From CALJFL01 sp036961205 (GTDB lineage Bacteria > Pseudomonadota > Gammaproteobacteria > Pseudomonadales > Halieaceae), in the NCBI GenBank assembly GCA_036961205.1, contig JBALVI010000003.1, positions 62,001-126,000 of the forward strand: a DNA stretch of 64,000 nucleotides, written 5' to 3'. Below are positions 16,784 through 25,454 of this stretch, one piece after another. Each line of letters begins with the position of its first letter. Position 1 is the first letter of the stretch. The translations under genes were made by a program, and so were the position numbers. Below the pieces are notes generated by a model. It ran no database searches, was not told where the DNA came from, and saw only the letters and a list, made by a program, of their open reading frames with translations.

Positions 16784-17617
16784 CTACCGTTCTGTCAAAA
16801 ATATCTTTATCGCCTCACGGTAATTGCGGCTAACTTTGAGCTGTTCGTCGCAGCTCAAGTCCAGAATGTACTCGCCCTTGTGCAGCGGTGTGGCTTTTAC
16901 GATTCGGTCAAGATTGACAATGGTTGATCGGTGAATGCGCTTGAATTTCTCGGGGTCCAGGCGAGACATCAAGCTTTTGAGGGTGCTGCGCATTATCAAG
17001 GTCTCTCCCTTTACGTGCACGCACATATAGTCGCCTGCAGCGTCCACCCAATCGATATCGTCGATATCGATAAGTACGGTGCTGTCGTGGTCCTTAATTG
17101 CAATTTTTCTATCGGCAAGCAGTGCGTCTTCGCTCGATTGCTCGGGATTCTTGGTGTTCGACCTGCCGGCGACCTTTTTGGCAATTTCATCGATAGCCCC
17201 GACCAAACAGGTTTTGTGGTCTTCCGCTTCGCCGTCGAGTTGAAGGCGCGCTATCGCGCGTTGAATTCCACGCTGTAGACGCTTTCCGTCGACAGGCTTT
17301 AGTAGGTAATCAACGGCATGAAGATCAAAGGCGTCCAGCGCATAACGTTGATAGGCCGTGCAAAACATCACCATAGGCATCTCGTCTGACTGTAGTTCTT
17401 TAACTACATCGAAGCCGCTCATTCCCGGCATTTGAATATCCATGATCAACAGGTCCGGGGACATGGCGTGGGTGATCCGGATTGCCTCGCGACCATTTCT
17501 ACATTCAGCGATGAGTTCGACTTCCGGAATCTCCGACAGCAGGGCACGCAGCAATCTGCGCGCCAGAGGCTCGTCGTCGACGATTACAGTTCTTAAACGG
17601 CGAGACGGTTGAGTCAC
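16784..17617 (-). CDS. LytR/AlgR-type response regulator (REC-LytTR)
   Basis: A 277-aa regulator. The receiver domain (residues about 8-125) shows the acidic pair in VDDEP (Asp14-Asp15), the phospho-acceptor Asp60 in LLIMDIQMPGMSG, and the conserved Lys in YLLKPVD. A linker of about 40 residues leads to a C-terminal LytTR DNA-binding domain (about 175-275: YMCVHVKGETLIMRSTLKSL, KRIHRSTIVNLDRI). LytTR proteins bind two 9-bp direct repeats spaced by about 12 bp. Its ATG overlaps the end of the kinase gene as ATGA, giving coupled translation. Its position beside the GH16 operon, and the matching DNA site at 26530-26559, make it the likely regulator of the glucan genes. Confidence 0.95.
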   Translation of the reverse strand: MTQPSRRLRTVIVDDEPLARRLLRALLSEIPEVELIAECRNGREAIRITHAMSPDLLIMDIQMPGMSGFDVVKELQSDEMPMVMFCTAYQRYALDAFDLHAVDYLLKPVDGKRLQRGIQRAIARLQLDGEAEDHKTCLVGAIDEIAKKVAGRSNTKNPEQSSEDALLADRKIAIKDHDSTVLIDIDDIDWVDAAGDYMCVHVKGETLIMRSTLKSLMSRLDPEKFKRIHRSTIVNLDRIVKATPLHKGEYILDLSCDEQLKVSRNYREAIKIFLTER

Positions 17618-18765
17618 TTCTCACCTCCAGGGTGCTGCTTTGTCTTTGGTGCAGGTTTGAATGGAATCCGAATCATAACGGTTAAGCCTGACGGGCTACC
17701 TTCAAAAGTATTAAACGAGTAAGCATTAGGGTAGAGGGTTGCCAGCCTTTGAATAGTATTATTCAGACCAATGCCGTGCCCGTCTGAGATTTGCTCTGAA
17801 CTTGCGCCTGGGCCTGAGTCGGATACCTCCAACTCGAGTTCATCTGCGTGTATCCGTGCCGACACACGGACCGTACCGCCTTCCTCGCTGGCTGCAATCG
17901 CATACTTCATCGAGTTTTCGACAATAGGCTGCAGTATCAGTCCCGGGACCAGCGCCTGCCGTGCCATCGGCTCTATGTCAAAATCGAGGATCAGCCTGTC
18001 TTCGAAACGTGTTCTTTCGATATTGAGATATAACATGAGTGATTCCAGCTCTTGGCCCAGGCTTACTTCTTCAAGGTCACCGTACTCAAGTGTGTGGCGC
18101 AGAAAATCGCCTAACTGCTGGATCATTTCGCCTGCCTTGTGGTTTTCATTCAGCGTAACCAGGGCATTTATCGCGTTAAGGGTATTGAACAAAAAGTGAG
18201 GATTTAGCTGATAGCGCAGCATTTGCAACTGGGCGTGGCGGGCCGAGGACTCGGCTTGCAAACGGGCAAATTGTTCCTCCTTTTTGAGGGAGGATTCTTC
18301 CAGCAATTTTTGGTGTTCCAGTGTCAGCAGCTCGTAATATTTAATGGCGTAGTACAGCACGGACCAGCCCAAAAAGATGGAGAGCGAGCCAAAATACCAG
18401 TAGTTAAATTCGTCCCATACGGCTTCCTCGCCCACCAACCACGCGAAAATCAGCACCCTAAGGACATTCCAGACGCCACTGAGTACGGCCACCGCGCACA
18501 GGGAAACAAGTAATCTTGTGGGAATGGATAGGTTAAATGTGTGGTTGTATAGGGGACGCAGTGGCCAGGTGATCAACATTCCCAATATGGCCGACAGGAA
18601 TAGGTGGCCGATGTGGGGCCAACTGACGTTGTCATCTACTAAGGTGATGCTTAAAAAAGTGACAAGAGAGTAGCCACCCCAGCCAGCAAGCTGGCACAGC
18701 AAGAACCGGTAATTTCGATTGTTCAACAGGAGTTGGACCTGAGGGTACTGTGCAAGGGTGGTCAT
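17614..18765 (-). CDS. LytS-type membrane sensor histidine kinase
   Basis: A 383-aa kinase. Hydrophobic segments in residues about 20-150 suggest about four membrane helices, then a short coiled coil (LTLEHQKLLEESSLKKEEQ), then the His_kinase domain. The phospho-acceptor is His190 in YQLNPHFLFNTLNAIN, and the ATPase part shows LQPIVENSMKYA (N box) and GHGIGLNNTIQRL (G box). No periplasmic sensor domain of note is visible, so the signal may be sensed in the membrane or via another protein. The start ATG has GGAG six bases upstream. It is translationally coupled to the LytTR regulator gene. Stimulus not known; availability of beta-glucan or of glucose phosphate are candidates from the context. 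Confidence 0.94.
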   Translation of the reverse strand: MTTLAQYPQVQLLLNNRNYRFLLCQLAGWGGYSLVTFLSITLVDDNVSWPHIGHLFLSAILGMLITWPLRPLYNHTFNLSIPTRLLVSLCAVAVLSGVWNVLRVLIFAWLVGEEAVWDEFNYWYFGSLSIFLGWSVLYYAIKYYELLTLEHQKLLEESSLKKEEQFARLQAESSARHAQLQMLRYQLNPHFLFNTLNAINALVTLNENHKAGEMIQQLGDFLRHTLEYGDLEEVSLGQELESLMLYLNIERTRFEDRLILDFDIEPMARQALVPGLILQPIVENSMKYAIAASEEGGTVRVSARIHADELELEVSDSGPGASSEQISDGHGIGLNNTIQRLATLYPNAYSFNTFEGSPSGLTVMIRIPFKPAPKTKQHPGGEK

Positions 18766-19056
18766 GGATACTCCAGAGCGGTAGCCATCAGTATAGGCCG
18801 GTCGGGCTGGCTAATCTAATCAGTGAGGTTCCTGTTGCTGATTATCGGTGTGAGTTGTTTTCTTCGCAATGCGGATACAGTCCGGCTTGTCGCGCGGCAG
18901 TCCCTTTGGGCGTAAAGTAATGGCAGGCCTTTAATCCGCAGGGGAATACTCGGGAGGCCATTGGCGAGTTACAGTGGCTGTCCAGCTCGTGATGAAGGAT
19001 TTGCGCTAAGATTGCTTGGCTTATGCGAGCAACAAACTTTTGGAAAGGAAAATCAA
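18766..19056. other. Divergent intergenic region between kinase and CBM9-like genes
   Basis: About 290 bp holding the promoters for the two-component operon (leftward) and the CBM9-like gene (rightward). I searched by eye for LytTR-type 9-mers and found none. The only clear element is the AAAGGA Shine-Dalgarno seven bases before the ATG at 19057. Confidence 0.4.
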
Positions 19057-19824
19057 ATGATTCGCTATACGGTTATCGGTTGTAGGCTCCTCGTTGGTGT
19101 GTTGATTCTCGCGGCCGCTTCAGCCGCCAACTCTGCAGACAGCCATGATCCGGATCGATCCCACTACTACGCGCCTCGCGCTACCGCGGCACCCGTCGTT
19201 GACGGCATCGCCAATGAAGCCGTGTGGCAACGCGCCGAATGGCGATCGCTGGATCAGCATTGGTTGGGCCCGGAAATGACCAGTGATGACTTTCAAGGTC
19301 GCTACAAGGTCGTTTGGACGGATCATAAGCTCTATATTCTCGCTGAGTTCGTTGACGATACCCTGAGGGATACCCATAGGCATCCGCTGGAGCAGTATTG
19401 GGATGATGATTGTCTGGAGATATTTGTTGATGAGGATCATTCGGGTGGCAACCATCAATACAACCACAATGCGTTTGCCTATCATCTTTCGCTGGACAAC
19501 CAGGCAATAGATATAGGTACCGACAAACAGGCTCGTAGCTATAGTCACCACGTGGAAAGTCGCTGGCAACAGCAGCCGGATAACAAATTTGTCTGGGAAG
19601 TAAGTATCGATATTTATAGCGATGCGTATATTGACGATGGCGAAGGTAATGTACCAGTAGCGCTTTTCGCCGGTAAAGTGCTGGGCTTTATGGTGGCTTA
19701 TTGTGACAACGATAATAGCGAGCTGCGGGAGAACTTCATTGGCTCCGAAGTGGCCTCCGGGGACCACAAAGATCGCGGCTATATAGACGCGGGCCTGTTT
19801 GGCACTCTGGAATTGGCCGAATAA
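19057..19824 (+). CDS. Exported CBM9-like sugar-binding protein
   Basis: I place the start at ATG 19057 (255 aa): it has AAAGGA seven bases upstream and opens a signal peptide (IGCRLLVGVLILAAASAANSA). The mature protein reads like a carbohydrate-binding family 9 domain: PVVDGIANEAVWQRAEW, FQGRYKVVWTDHKLYILAEF and WDDDCLEIFVDED, a set of aromatic and acidic strands typical of this fold. No catalytic domain accompanies it, so it is probably a periplasmic or surface binding accessory for the glucan system. It precedes the large TonB-dependent receptor on the same strand by about 280 bp that contains a strong hairpin, so co-transcription is doubtful. Confidence 0.85.
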   Translation: MIRYTVIGCRLLVGVLILAAASAANSADSHDPDRSHYYAPRATAAPVVDGIANEAVWQRAEWRSLDQHWLGPEMTSDDFQGRYKVVWTDHKLYILAEFVDDTLRDTHRHPLEQYWDDDCLEIFVDEDHSGGNHQYNHNAFAYHLSLDNQAIDIGTDKQARSYSHHVESRWQQQPDNKFVWEVSIDIYSDAYIDDGEGNVPVALFAGKVLGFMVAYCDNDNSELRENFIGSEVASGDHKDRGYIDAGLFGTLELAE

Positions 19825-19859
19825 GGTGACGGTGGCCGTTAAAGTCCTGTTTCCTTGCC

Positions 19860-19885
19860 CGTCCAAAACCGTCCAAAACCGTCCA
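19860..19885. repeat. 10-bp tandem repeats (CGTCCAAAAC)
   Basis: CGTCCAAAAC occurs twice in full and a third time in part (CGTCCA), head to tail, at one helical turn per copy. It sits 36 bp after the CBM9-like gene and runs straight into the long hairpin at 19883. Read on the other strand the unit is GTTTTGGACG. Three same-face copies suit a protein-binding array; a role is not shown. Confidence 0.6.
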
Positions 19886-19915
19886 CCGTGCGCACCTATT
19901 TGGTGCGCACGGTGG
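19883..19915. repeat. Perfect 14-bp hairpin between CBM9-like and receptor genes
   Basis: The arms CCACCGTGCGCACC and GGTGCGCACGGTGG pair without a mismatch around a TATTT loop. The stem is long and GC-rich, so it would be very stable in RNA. No T-run follows (TCTGCATGTTCTG), so it is not a textbook intrinsic terminator; an operator, RNA-stabilising stem or REP-like element are alternatives. The rest of the gap (19916-20104) shows nothing I can name except the GGAG before the receptor start. Confidence 0.65.
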
Positions 19916-20104
19916 TCTGCATGTTCTGCATATTTTGTTGCGGCGTACCGATTGTCCGTTCTAGCGTAAATTATGCCCTCGTCATCGCAAAGGCATAGGT
20001 TTTGCCGAGATACTTCCACTAATATCGAAATTGTCGTCTCTCGGCCCATTGTGTTTTTACTTTGGGACCACTAAATAATTATTATATTTGGAGCGCAATT
20101 GCCC

Positions 20105-22918
20105 ATGAAATTCAAAAAGAGTTTACTTTCCGCCAGCATAGCACTGATTGTTAGCACCACTGTCCAGGCTCAGCAGCCAGTGCTGGAAGAGGTTGTCGTA
20201 ACCGGTATTCGTGGCAGCTTACAGCGCGCCATGGATATCAAACGTGATGAGAGTGGCGTCGTTGACGCTATCTCTGCAGAAGATATCGGTAAGTTCGCAG
20301 ATGCCAACCTGGCTGAATCGCTTCAGCGTATCACCGGTGTATCCATTGATCGTGCATCGGGTGAAGGTAGCCAGATAACCGTTCGTGGCCTGGGTCCCAA
20401 CTTTAACCTGGTTACTCTGAACGGTCGCCAGATGCCTACCGCTAGTTCACCCGAGCAAGAGAGTATCGCCTCCGCTACTCAGAGTCGTGCATTCAACTTC
20501 AATCAGATCGCTTCAGAAGGTGTCTCTGGCGTATCGGTATACAAAACAAGTCGCGCCGACCTGGCAAGCGGTGGTATGGGAGCGACTGTAGACGTTTCCA
20601 CTGCACGCCCGTTCGATTACGATGACACTAAAGTCGCCGTTACCGCTTCCGGGATTGCCGATACCAGTGTTGAAGACGGCCGTAGTGTTACGCCAGAGTT
20701 TGGTGGTCTTTTCTCTACCCAATTGATGGATGGTAAAGTTGGCCTTTTGGCTAATTTCTCTTACTCCGAACGTGACTACAGTGAATCTTCTTCCCACACT
20801 GACGGTTGGTTACGTGATGATGCCGGTAGTGGTCCATATACAGAATATTGTAAAAGCACCGACTGTACGGGCGTTCCATATATTTACCGCCCAGTGTCAA
20901 ACATCGGTGAAATTCAGCATAACGAAAGGAAACGGCTTAACGCGGGGTTCGTCGCTCAGTTCAGGCCCATTGATAGCCTGGACATCACTCTGGATTACGT
21001 TCTTTCTCGTTTCGAGGTCAAGCAAGAGCGTTTTCAGACGGGTTTGTTCGGCGTTGTAGATCCTGACACCGTGAGTAACGTAGCGTTATCTGCAAACAAC
21101 AGTCTTCTACGTGCCACGCGTTCAGGTGTTGGTAGTGATGCAATATGGTATAAAAACGAATTGAATATTGAAAACGATTCAATTGGTTTGAATGTTGACT
21201 GGCAAGCCAATGAGACCATGCGTCTTACCTTCGATGCCCATTCTTCGACGGCTGAGAGCCAGCCAGGCAGTGAGTTAGCTGATGTGACGTATATTACTCA
21301 GGGGCCACTGGGTAACATCTTTGATCTGACCTATAGCGGTAGCGGCGTTGATATTGCAATTGATGACTCTGGTGCATTTCGTGGTGACGGCCAGTTCGGC
21401 CAGGGTGATCCAGTTGCTGGTGTTGACGGATTCCAAAGCCCTGCTGGCTTCTCTCCATTGGGCTCTGTCCTTCGTGACATCGCAGTTGAAAACACGGTTG
21501 ATCAATACCAGTTTGCAGCTGAATTCACCTTTGACACCATACAAATTACAACCGGTATCTCTCAGCTTGACTACGAAGTTGAAACCAACGCGGTGGGAAC
21601 TGGCTTCTTTTTCCAGGGGCTGGTCCCTTGTCCGACCTGTCCAGACTATATTGATGCACCGAGTTCAAGTGGCGCGCCAAGTGCTTTCCAAACGATTAAT
21701 GAAGGTGATATTGATGGTTTGGTTACGAACACTTTTCCCACGCAAAATGATGACATTCTCGCCCAGTTCCCGCCAACTTTCTTCGGGGCTCTTGAAGAGT
21801 CTTTGGCGCTTTTCTTCAGCGTGAATAGCGATTTTGACATTGGCGACCGACCTGCACGCATAACTGCGGGCCTTCGTTGGGAAGACACTGACGTTACAGG
21901 TTCTGCTTTCCAGACTTTTCCCTTAGGACTTCAAATCACTTCTAACACAGAAGGCTCTGTTGTTTTTGATCCAGACTCGAGCGCAGAGTTCTTTGAAGTT
22001 GAAGAAAGCTACTCGGTATTTTTGCCTTCTATAGATATGCAAGTTGAGTTTATCGATAATCACGTAGCGCGTGCTTCTTACGGGAAATCAATTGCCCGCC
22101 CGGACTTGAATGGTCTTCGTCCAATCACCACGGTTAGTGATTTTCGTCCAGGTGTTGCAACTGCGAGTAGTGGTAACCCGGGTCTAAACCCATACATCTC
22201 TGACAATTTTGATCTGTCTTATGAATGGTATTACGATGAAGGTTCTTTCTTGTCTGCTGCATTTTTCTTCAAGTCGGTTGATGACTACATTATTACAGAT
22301 GTCCAGAACGATGTAATCTTGGATGTAAACGGCAACCCGCTACTTAATCCAGAAGGTCGTTACGTTCCAACGGCTCAAAACGAGCAGGCAATAGCCGTTG
22401 TAAGTCAGCCTGGTGACCCGGTTGCCGATTTTCAAGTAACTCGTTTGCTTAACTCTGAAGAGCGCGAGATTAAGGGTTTGGAATTAAACATTCAGCATAT
22501 GTTCGGGGAAAGCGGCTTCGGTATGCAAGCTAACCTCACTGTGGTGGATTCTGATGCCGAATTTGATTCAGACAATTTGGGCAATCAGGCTATCCTAATT
22601 GGTTTGAGTGACTCGGCTAACCTTGTTGGCTTCTACGAGTCAGATAGGTTTTCTGTCCGCTTGGCGGCTAACTGGCGCGATGAGTTCTTGTTTGCAACTA
22701 GCCAGTTGCGAGCAACTAACGAACCCGTGTACACCGAGGAGTACTTACAGTGGGACTTTAGTTCTTCTTACAATATCAATGACAACTATAGTGTAAGCTT
22801 CGAGGTTCTTAACATCTTCGGTGAAGATGTCAGACAACACGGTCGCTATGATGAGCAATTTCTTTTTGAGAACACTCAGGACCCACGTTATACCGTTGGT
22901 TTTCGAGCAATCTTCTAA
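20105..22918 (+). CDS. Large TonB-dependent receptor (carbohydrate type)
   Basis: About 937 aa from ATG 20105; a TTG two codons earlier (20099) sits closer to the GGAG at 20090 and could be used instead. A signal peptide ends at VQAQQ. The plug begins LEEVVVTGIRGSLQRAMDIK, followed by ISAEDIGKFADANLAESLQRI and ITVRGLGPNFNLVTLNGRQM. These are hallmarks of the Xanthomonas/Caulobacter-type receptors that import oligosaccharides in place of a SusC system. The barrel ends RYTVGFRAIF. A rho-independent terminator follows. Flanked by GH16, CBM9-like, GH43 and GH3 genes, it should carry glucan oligosaccharides across the outer membrane. Its 3' part looks more AT-rich than the flanking GH3 genes. Confidence 0.95.
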   Translation: MKFKKSLLSASIALIVSTTVQAQQPVLEEVVVTGIRGSLQRAMDIKRDESGVVDAISAEDIGKFADANLAESLQRITGVSIDRASGEGSQITVRGLGPNFNLVTLNGRQMPTASSPEQESIASATQSRAFNFNQIASEGVSGVSVYKTSRADLASGGMGATVDVSTARPFDYDDTKVAVTASGIADTSVEDGRSVTPEFGGLFSTQLMDGKVGLLANFSYSERDYSESSSHTDGWLRDDAGSGPYTEYCKSTDCTGVPYIYRPVSNIGEIQHNERKRLNAGFVAQFRPIDSLDITLDYVLSRFEVKQERFQTGLFGVVDPDTVSNVALSANNSLLRATRSGVGSDAIWYKNELNIENDSIGLNVDWQANETMRLTFDAHSSTAESQPGSELADVTYITQGPLGNIFDLTYSGSGVDIAIDDSGAFRGDGQFGQGDPVAGVDGFQSPAGFSPLGSVLRDIAVENTVDQYQFAAEFTFDTIQITTGISQLDYEVETNAVGTGFFFQGLVPCPTCPDYIDAPSSSGAPSAFQTINEGDIDGLVTNTFPTQNDDILAQFPPTFFGALEESLALFFSVNSDFDIGDRPARITAGLRWEDTDVTGSAFQTFPLGLQITSNTEGSVVFDPDSSAEFFEVEESYSVFLPSIDMQVEFIDNHVARASYGKSIARPDLNGLRPITTVSDFRPGVATASSGNPGLNPYISDNFDLSYEWYYDEGSFLSAAFFFKSVDDYIITDVQNDVILDVNGNPLLNPEGRYVPTAQNEQAIAVVSQPGDPVADFQVTRLLNSEEREIKGLELNIQHMFGESGFGMQANLTVVDSDAEFDSDNLGNQAILIGLSDSANLVGFYESDRFSVRLAANWRDEFLFATSQLRATNEPVYTEEYLQWDFSSSYNINDNYSVSFEVLNIFGEDVRQHGRYDEQFLFENTQDPRYTVGFRAIF

Positions 22919-22978
22919 GAGTTAGTGATGATGTAAGCAGCGCCTACTAGCGTAATATGGGTGCAGAATTAAAAAGCT

Positions 22979-23017
22979 TTAAAAGCCCTGGTGAGTTTCA
23001 TCGGGGCTTTTTTTATG
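22979..23017 (+). terminator. Rho-independent terminator after the receptor gene
   Basis: AAAAGCCC and GGGGCTTTT form a stem around a loop of about 14 bases, followed by a run of T (GGGGCTTTTTTTAT). It lies 60 bp after the receptor stop and separates it from the PhyH gene. Confidence 0.88.
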
Positions 23018-23081
23018 TCTTACTGCTATTGAGCTTTAGGCACGCAGGCCAAGTCAAGAAAGGCTACAAAGGACGTAGTAA

Positions 23082-23789
23082 ATGATGAACGAAAAGGCCT
23101 TGGCCGAACAGTTTTGGGAGCAGGGTTATATCGTGCTGCCCAATTATTTTGATGAAAAATTGATGGACCAATACAACCGTATAATTCTCGACCATTTTGG
23201 TGATGACCCCGGCTACTTTCATGATGATGAATTTCTTAACAAGTCAAAAACTGAGGTTATCCCCTGGTTTCCACAGCAGCAGGGGATTGACACTTTTGAT
23301 GCGGTAGAAAATGACCCAGGTTTAAAGGCCTTGTCAGAGGCTATTATGGGCAAGGATTGGTATTCACTTTATTGTATGGCGATGTTTTCCAGGAAGGGTA
23401 GCAAGGGCCAGGCCTGGCATCAGGACTGCCCGCCAGATAAGGCTAAAATCTTTAATTTGAATCGGTTGATTTATACCCACGATATTACCGATGCCAGTGG
23501 CGGGCAGCTTCTTGTTGTGCCCGGTTCTCATCGCCGCGGAGAATTAACGGTGGGTAAAGTGGATGAAGATTTTCCTGATCAGAGAGTATTAACGCCTAAA
23601 AAAGGCGATCTGGTGTTAATTCACGGGCATTGTTGGCATCGCGTAGCCCCTGTTACGGGCCGCTATCGAGTCTCCATCAATTATCGTTCGGCGGCCGAAC
23701 ATACTCCAGAAGATGTCACTGATGTATGTGTCTATCGAAATATGCGCTATCGCTTTTCTACCAATACCGTTATTGAAGAGCGTAGTTGA
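23082..23789 (+). CDS. Phytanoyl-CoA dioxygenase (PhyH) family protein
   Basis: A 235-aa Fe(II)/2-oxoglutarate-dependent oxygenase fold. The metal site is H113-x-D115 (AWHQDCPPD) with distal His186 (HCWHRVAP), and the 2-oxoglutarate arginine lies in YRVSINYRS. GGQLLVVPGSHRRGE is the typical PhyH block. It is cytoplasmic. It is followed after 30 bp by the GH43 gene on the same strand. PhyH proteins hydroxylate very diverse small molecules, and one beside glycoside hydrolases may act on a sugar, a sugar-linked group or a sensory molecule. Base composition here looks more AT-rich than in the GH3 genes downstream, which hints at a separate history for the PhyH-GH43 pair. Confidence 0.9.
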   Translation: MMNEKALAEQFWEQGYIVLPNYFDEKLMDQYNRIILDHFGDDPGYFHDDEFLNKSKTEVIPWFPQQQGIDTFDAVENDPGLKALSEAIMGKDWYSLYCMAMFSRKGSKGQAWHQDCPPDKAKIFNLNRLIYTHDITDASGGQLLVVPGSHRRGELTVGKVDEDFPDQRVLTPKKGDLVLIHGHCWHRVAPVTGRYRVSINYRSAAEHTPEDVTDVCVYRNMRYRFSTNTVIEERS

Positions 23790-23819
23790 GACAGTAATGA
23801 CTGGCGATCAAAATTCTTG

Positions 23820-25409
23820 ATGATTACTAACCCAATACTGCCAGGTTTTAATCCCGACCCATCCATATGCCGGGTAGGGGATGATTACTACATCGCTACC
23901 AGCACCTTTGAATGGTATCCCGGTGTACAGATTCATCACTCGAAAGATTTGCGTAACTGGAAGCTGATAACACGGCCTTTAAACCGGGCTGAATTATTGG
24001 ATATGCGTGGTGAACCAGATTCCTGCGGCGTTTGGGCGCCGTGCCTGAGTTACGCGGATGGTGTGTTCTGGTTAATTTACACCGATGTTAAACGCTTTGA
24101 TGGAAACTTTAAGGATACCCACAACTACCTGACCACTTGCGAAACTATTGACGGTGAATGGGCTAAACCAATTTATTTAAATAGTTGCGGCTTTGATCCT
24201 TCACTGTTTCACGATGACGATGGTCGCAAGTGGTATACCAGTATGATCTGGGATCATCGTCCGGACCGTAGTTTTTTTGGCGGTATAGTTTTGCAAGAGT
24301 ATTGTCCGCTGGAACAACAACTGATTGGGGCTAGTTATCCTATATTCGCAGGTTCTCCTTCGGGCAGTACTGAAGCTCCCCATATCTACAAACGCGACGC
24401 TTATTATTACTTGATGACGGCCGAAGGTGGCACCGGTTATGACCATGCGATTACGTTGGCGCGTTCTCAACAGTTAACGGGCCCTTATGAAGTGGACCCG
24501 CAGTTACATTTTCTTAGCTCCAGGGAAAACCCTCAACTTACACTGCAGCGCGCCGGGCACGGCGACCTTGTAGAAACCAAGGAGGGGGAGTGGTATGTGG
24601 TTCACTTATGTTCACGCCCGCTAACACCTAAGCAGCAGCGCAGTACCATGGGGCGAGAGACCGCAATACAGAAGGTGCAATGGGACGATGAAGGCTGGTT
24701 ACGTCTGTGTGCTGGAGGTTATTGGCCACACGAAAGTACGCCAGCGCCGCAGATATCAGAAGCCGCCTGGCCAGAACCTGAGCCCAGGTGTGATTTTGAG
24801 GGTGCAGAATTGCCTATCGACTTTCAGTGGCTACGAACGCCTTATCCAACGGATTTATTCAGTCTTGGTGAACGGCCAGGTTTTTTGCGTCTGTATGGCC
24901 GTGAAGCTTTAGGTAGCCTTTTTACTTCCAGTTTAATCGCACGGCGTCAGCAGGCTTCCAGCTATGTTGCCACTACTTGCCTTGAGTTTAACCCTGAAAA
25001 CTTTCAGCAGATGGCGGGTCTGGTTTGTTACTACAACAGCCGGAAATTTCACTACGTCTATATAACCCATGATGAAAATATTGGTCGAACTATCGGTGTT
25101 ATGAGTTGCCATGGCGAGGCTGAAATCAACGAAGTTTTCCCATTGCAGCACGACCCAATTAGTATTACCGAACAGGGGGCTGTATTTCTTCGAGCCAAAG
25201 TGACGGAAGGTAAATTGCAGTTCTATTGGGCTATAAATCAAAGTGATTGGCATGCGATACCACTAACACTGGATTACAGTTTATTGTCCGATGAGGCGGG
25301 AAGTAATGAACACGCTAATTTCACCGGAACGTTTGTTGGTATGTGTTGCCAGGATGTATCTTGTGGCCGAGCTTCTGCCGATTTCAGCTTTTTTGAGTAT
25401 ATCGATTAA
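23820..25409 (+). CDS. GH43 beta-xylosidase/arabinofuranosidase-family glycosidase
   Basis: A 529-aa protein from ATG 23820 (a TTG three bases earlier is also possible; no strong ribosome site). The five-blade propeller shows the catalytic set: base Asp13 in FNPDPSI, pKa-modulating Asp126 in GFDPSLF, and acid Glu185 in STEAPHIYK. A C-terminal beta-sandwich (about residues 330-525) matches the accessory domain of the XynB-like GH43 group. There is no signal peptide, so it would work on imported oligosaccharides in the cytoplasm. Known activities of such enzymes are on xylose or arabinose linkages, which fits a branched or mixed polysaccharide better than pure laminarin. It is probably co-transcribed with the PhyH gene. 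Confidence 0.93.
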   Translation: MITNPILPGFNPDPSICRVGDDYYIATSTFEWYPGVQIHHSKDLRNWKLITRPLNRAELLDMRGEPDSCGVWAPCLSYADGVFWLIYTDVKRFDGNFKDTHNYLTTCETIDGEWAKPIYLNSCGFDPSLFHDDDGRKWYTSMIWDHRPDRSFFGGIVLQEYCPLEQQLIGASYPIFAGSPSGSTEAPHIYKRDAYYYLMTAEGGTGYDHAITLARSQQLTGPYEVDPQLHFLSSRENPQLTLQRAGHGDLVETKEGEWYVVHLCSRPLTPKQQRSTMGRETAIQKVQWDDEGWLRLCAGGYWPHESTPAPQISEAAWPEPEPRCDFEGAELPIDFQWLRTPYPTDLFSLGERPGFLRLYGREALGSLFTSSLIARRQQASSYVATTCLEFNPENFQQMAGLVCYYNSRKFHYVYITHDENIGRTIGVMSCHGEAEINEVFPLQHDPISITEQGAVFLRAKVTEGKLQFYWAINQSDWHAIPLTLDYSLLSDEAGSNEHANFTGTFVGMCCQDVSCGRASADFSFFEYID

Positions 25410-25454
25410 CACCCGCTAGTGTGCGGCTGAGAATAGTGGATGAGCACTACTTTC

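Noticed and set aside
19860..19885. Short direct repeats considered as a CRISPR array
   Set aside because: Units are 10 bp, contiguous, without spacers, and no cas gene is present.
19950..19962. TCCGTTCTA upstream of the TonB receptor as a second LytTR site
   Set aside because: It matches the 9-mer consensus at only seven positions and has no partner repeat 12-13 bp away.
19120..20049. 309-aa open frame on the minus strand
   Set aside because: It lies antisense to the CBM9-like gene, which has a signal peptide, ribosome site and a recognisable fold. The minus product has no family features and is composed as an antisense frame would be.
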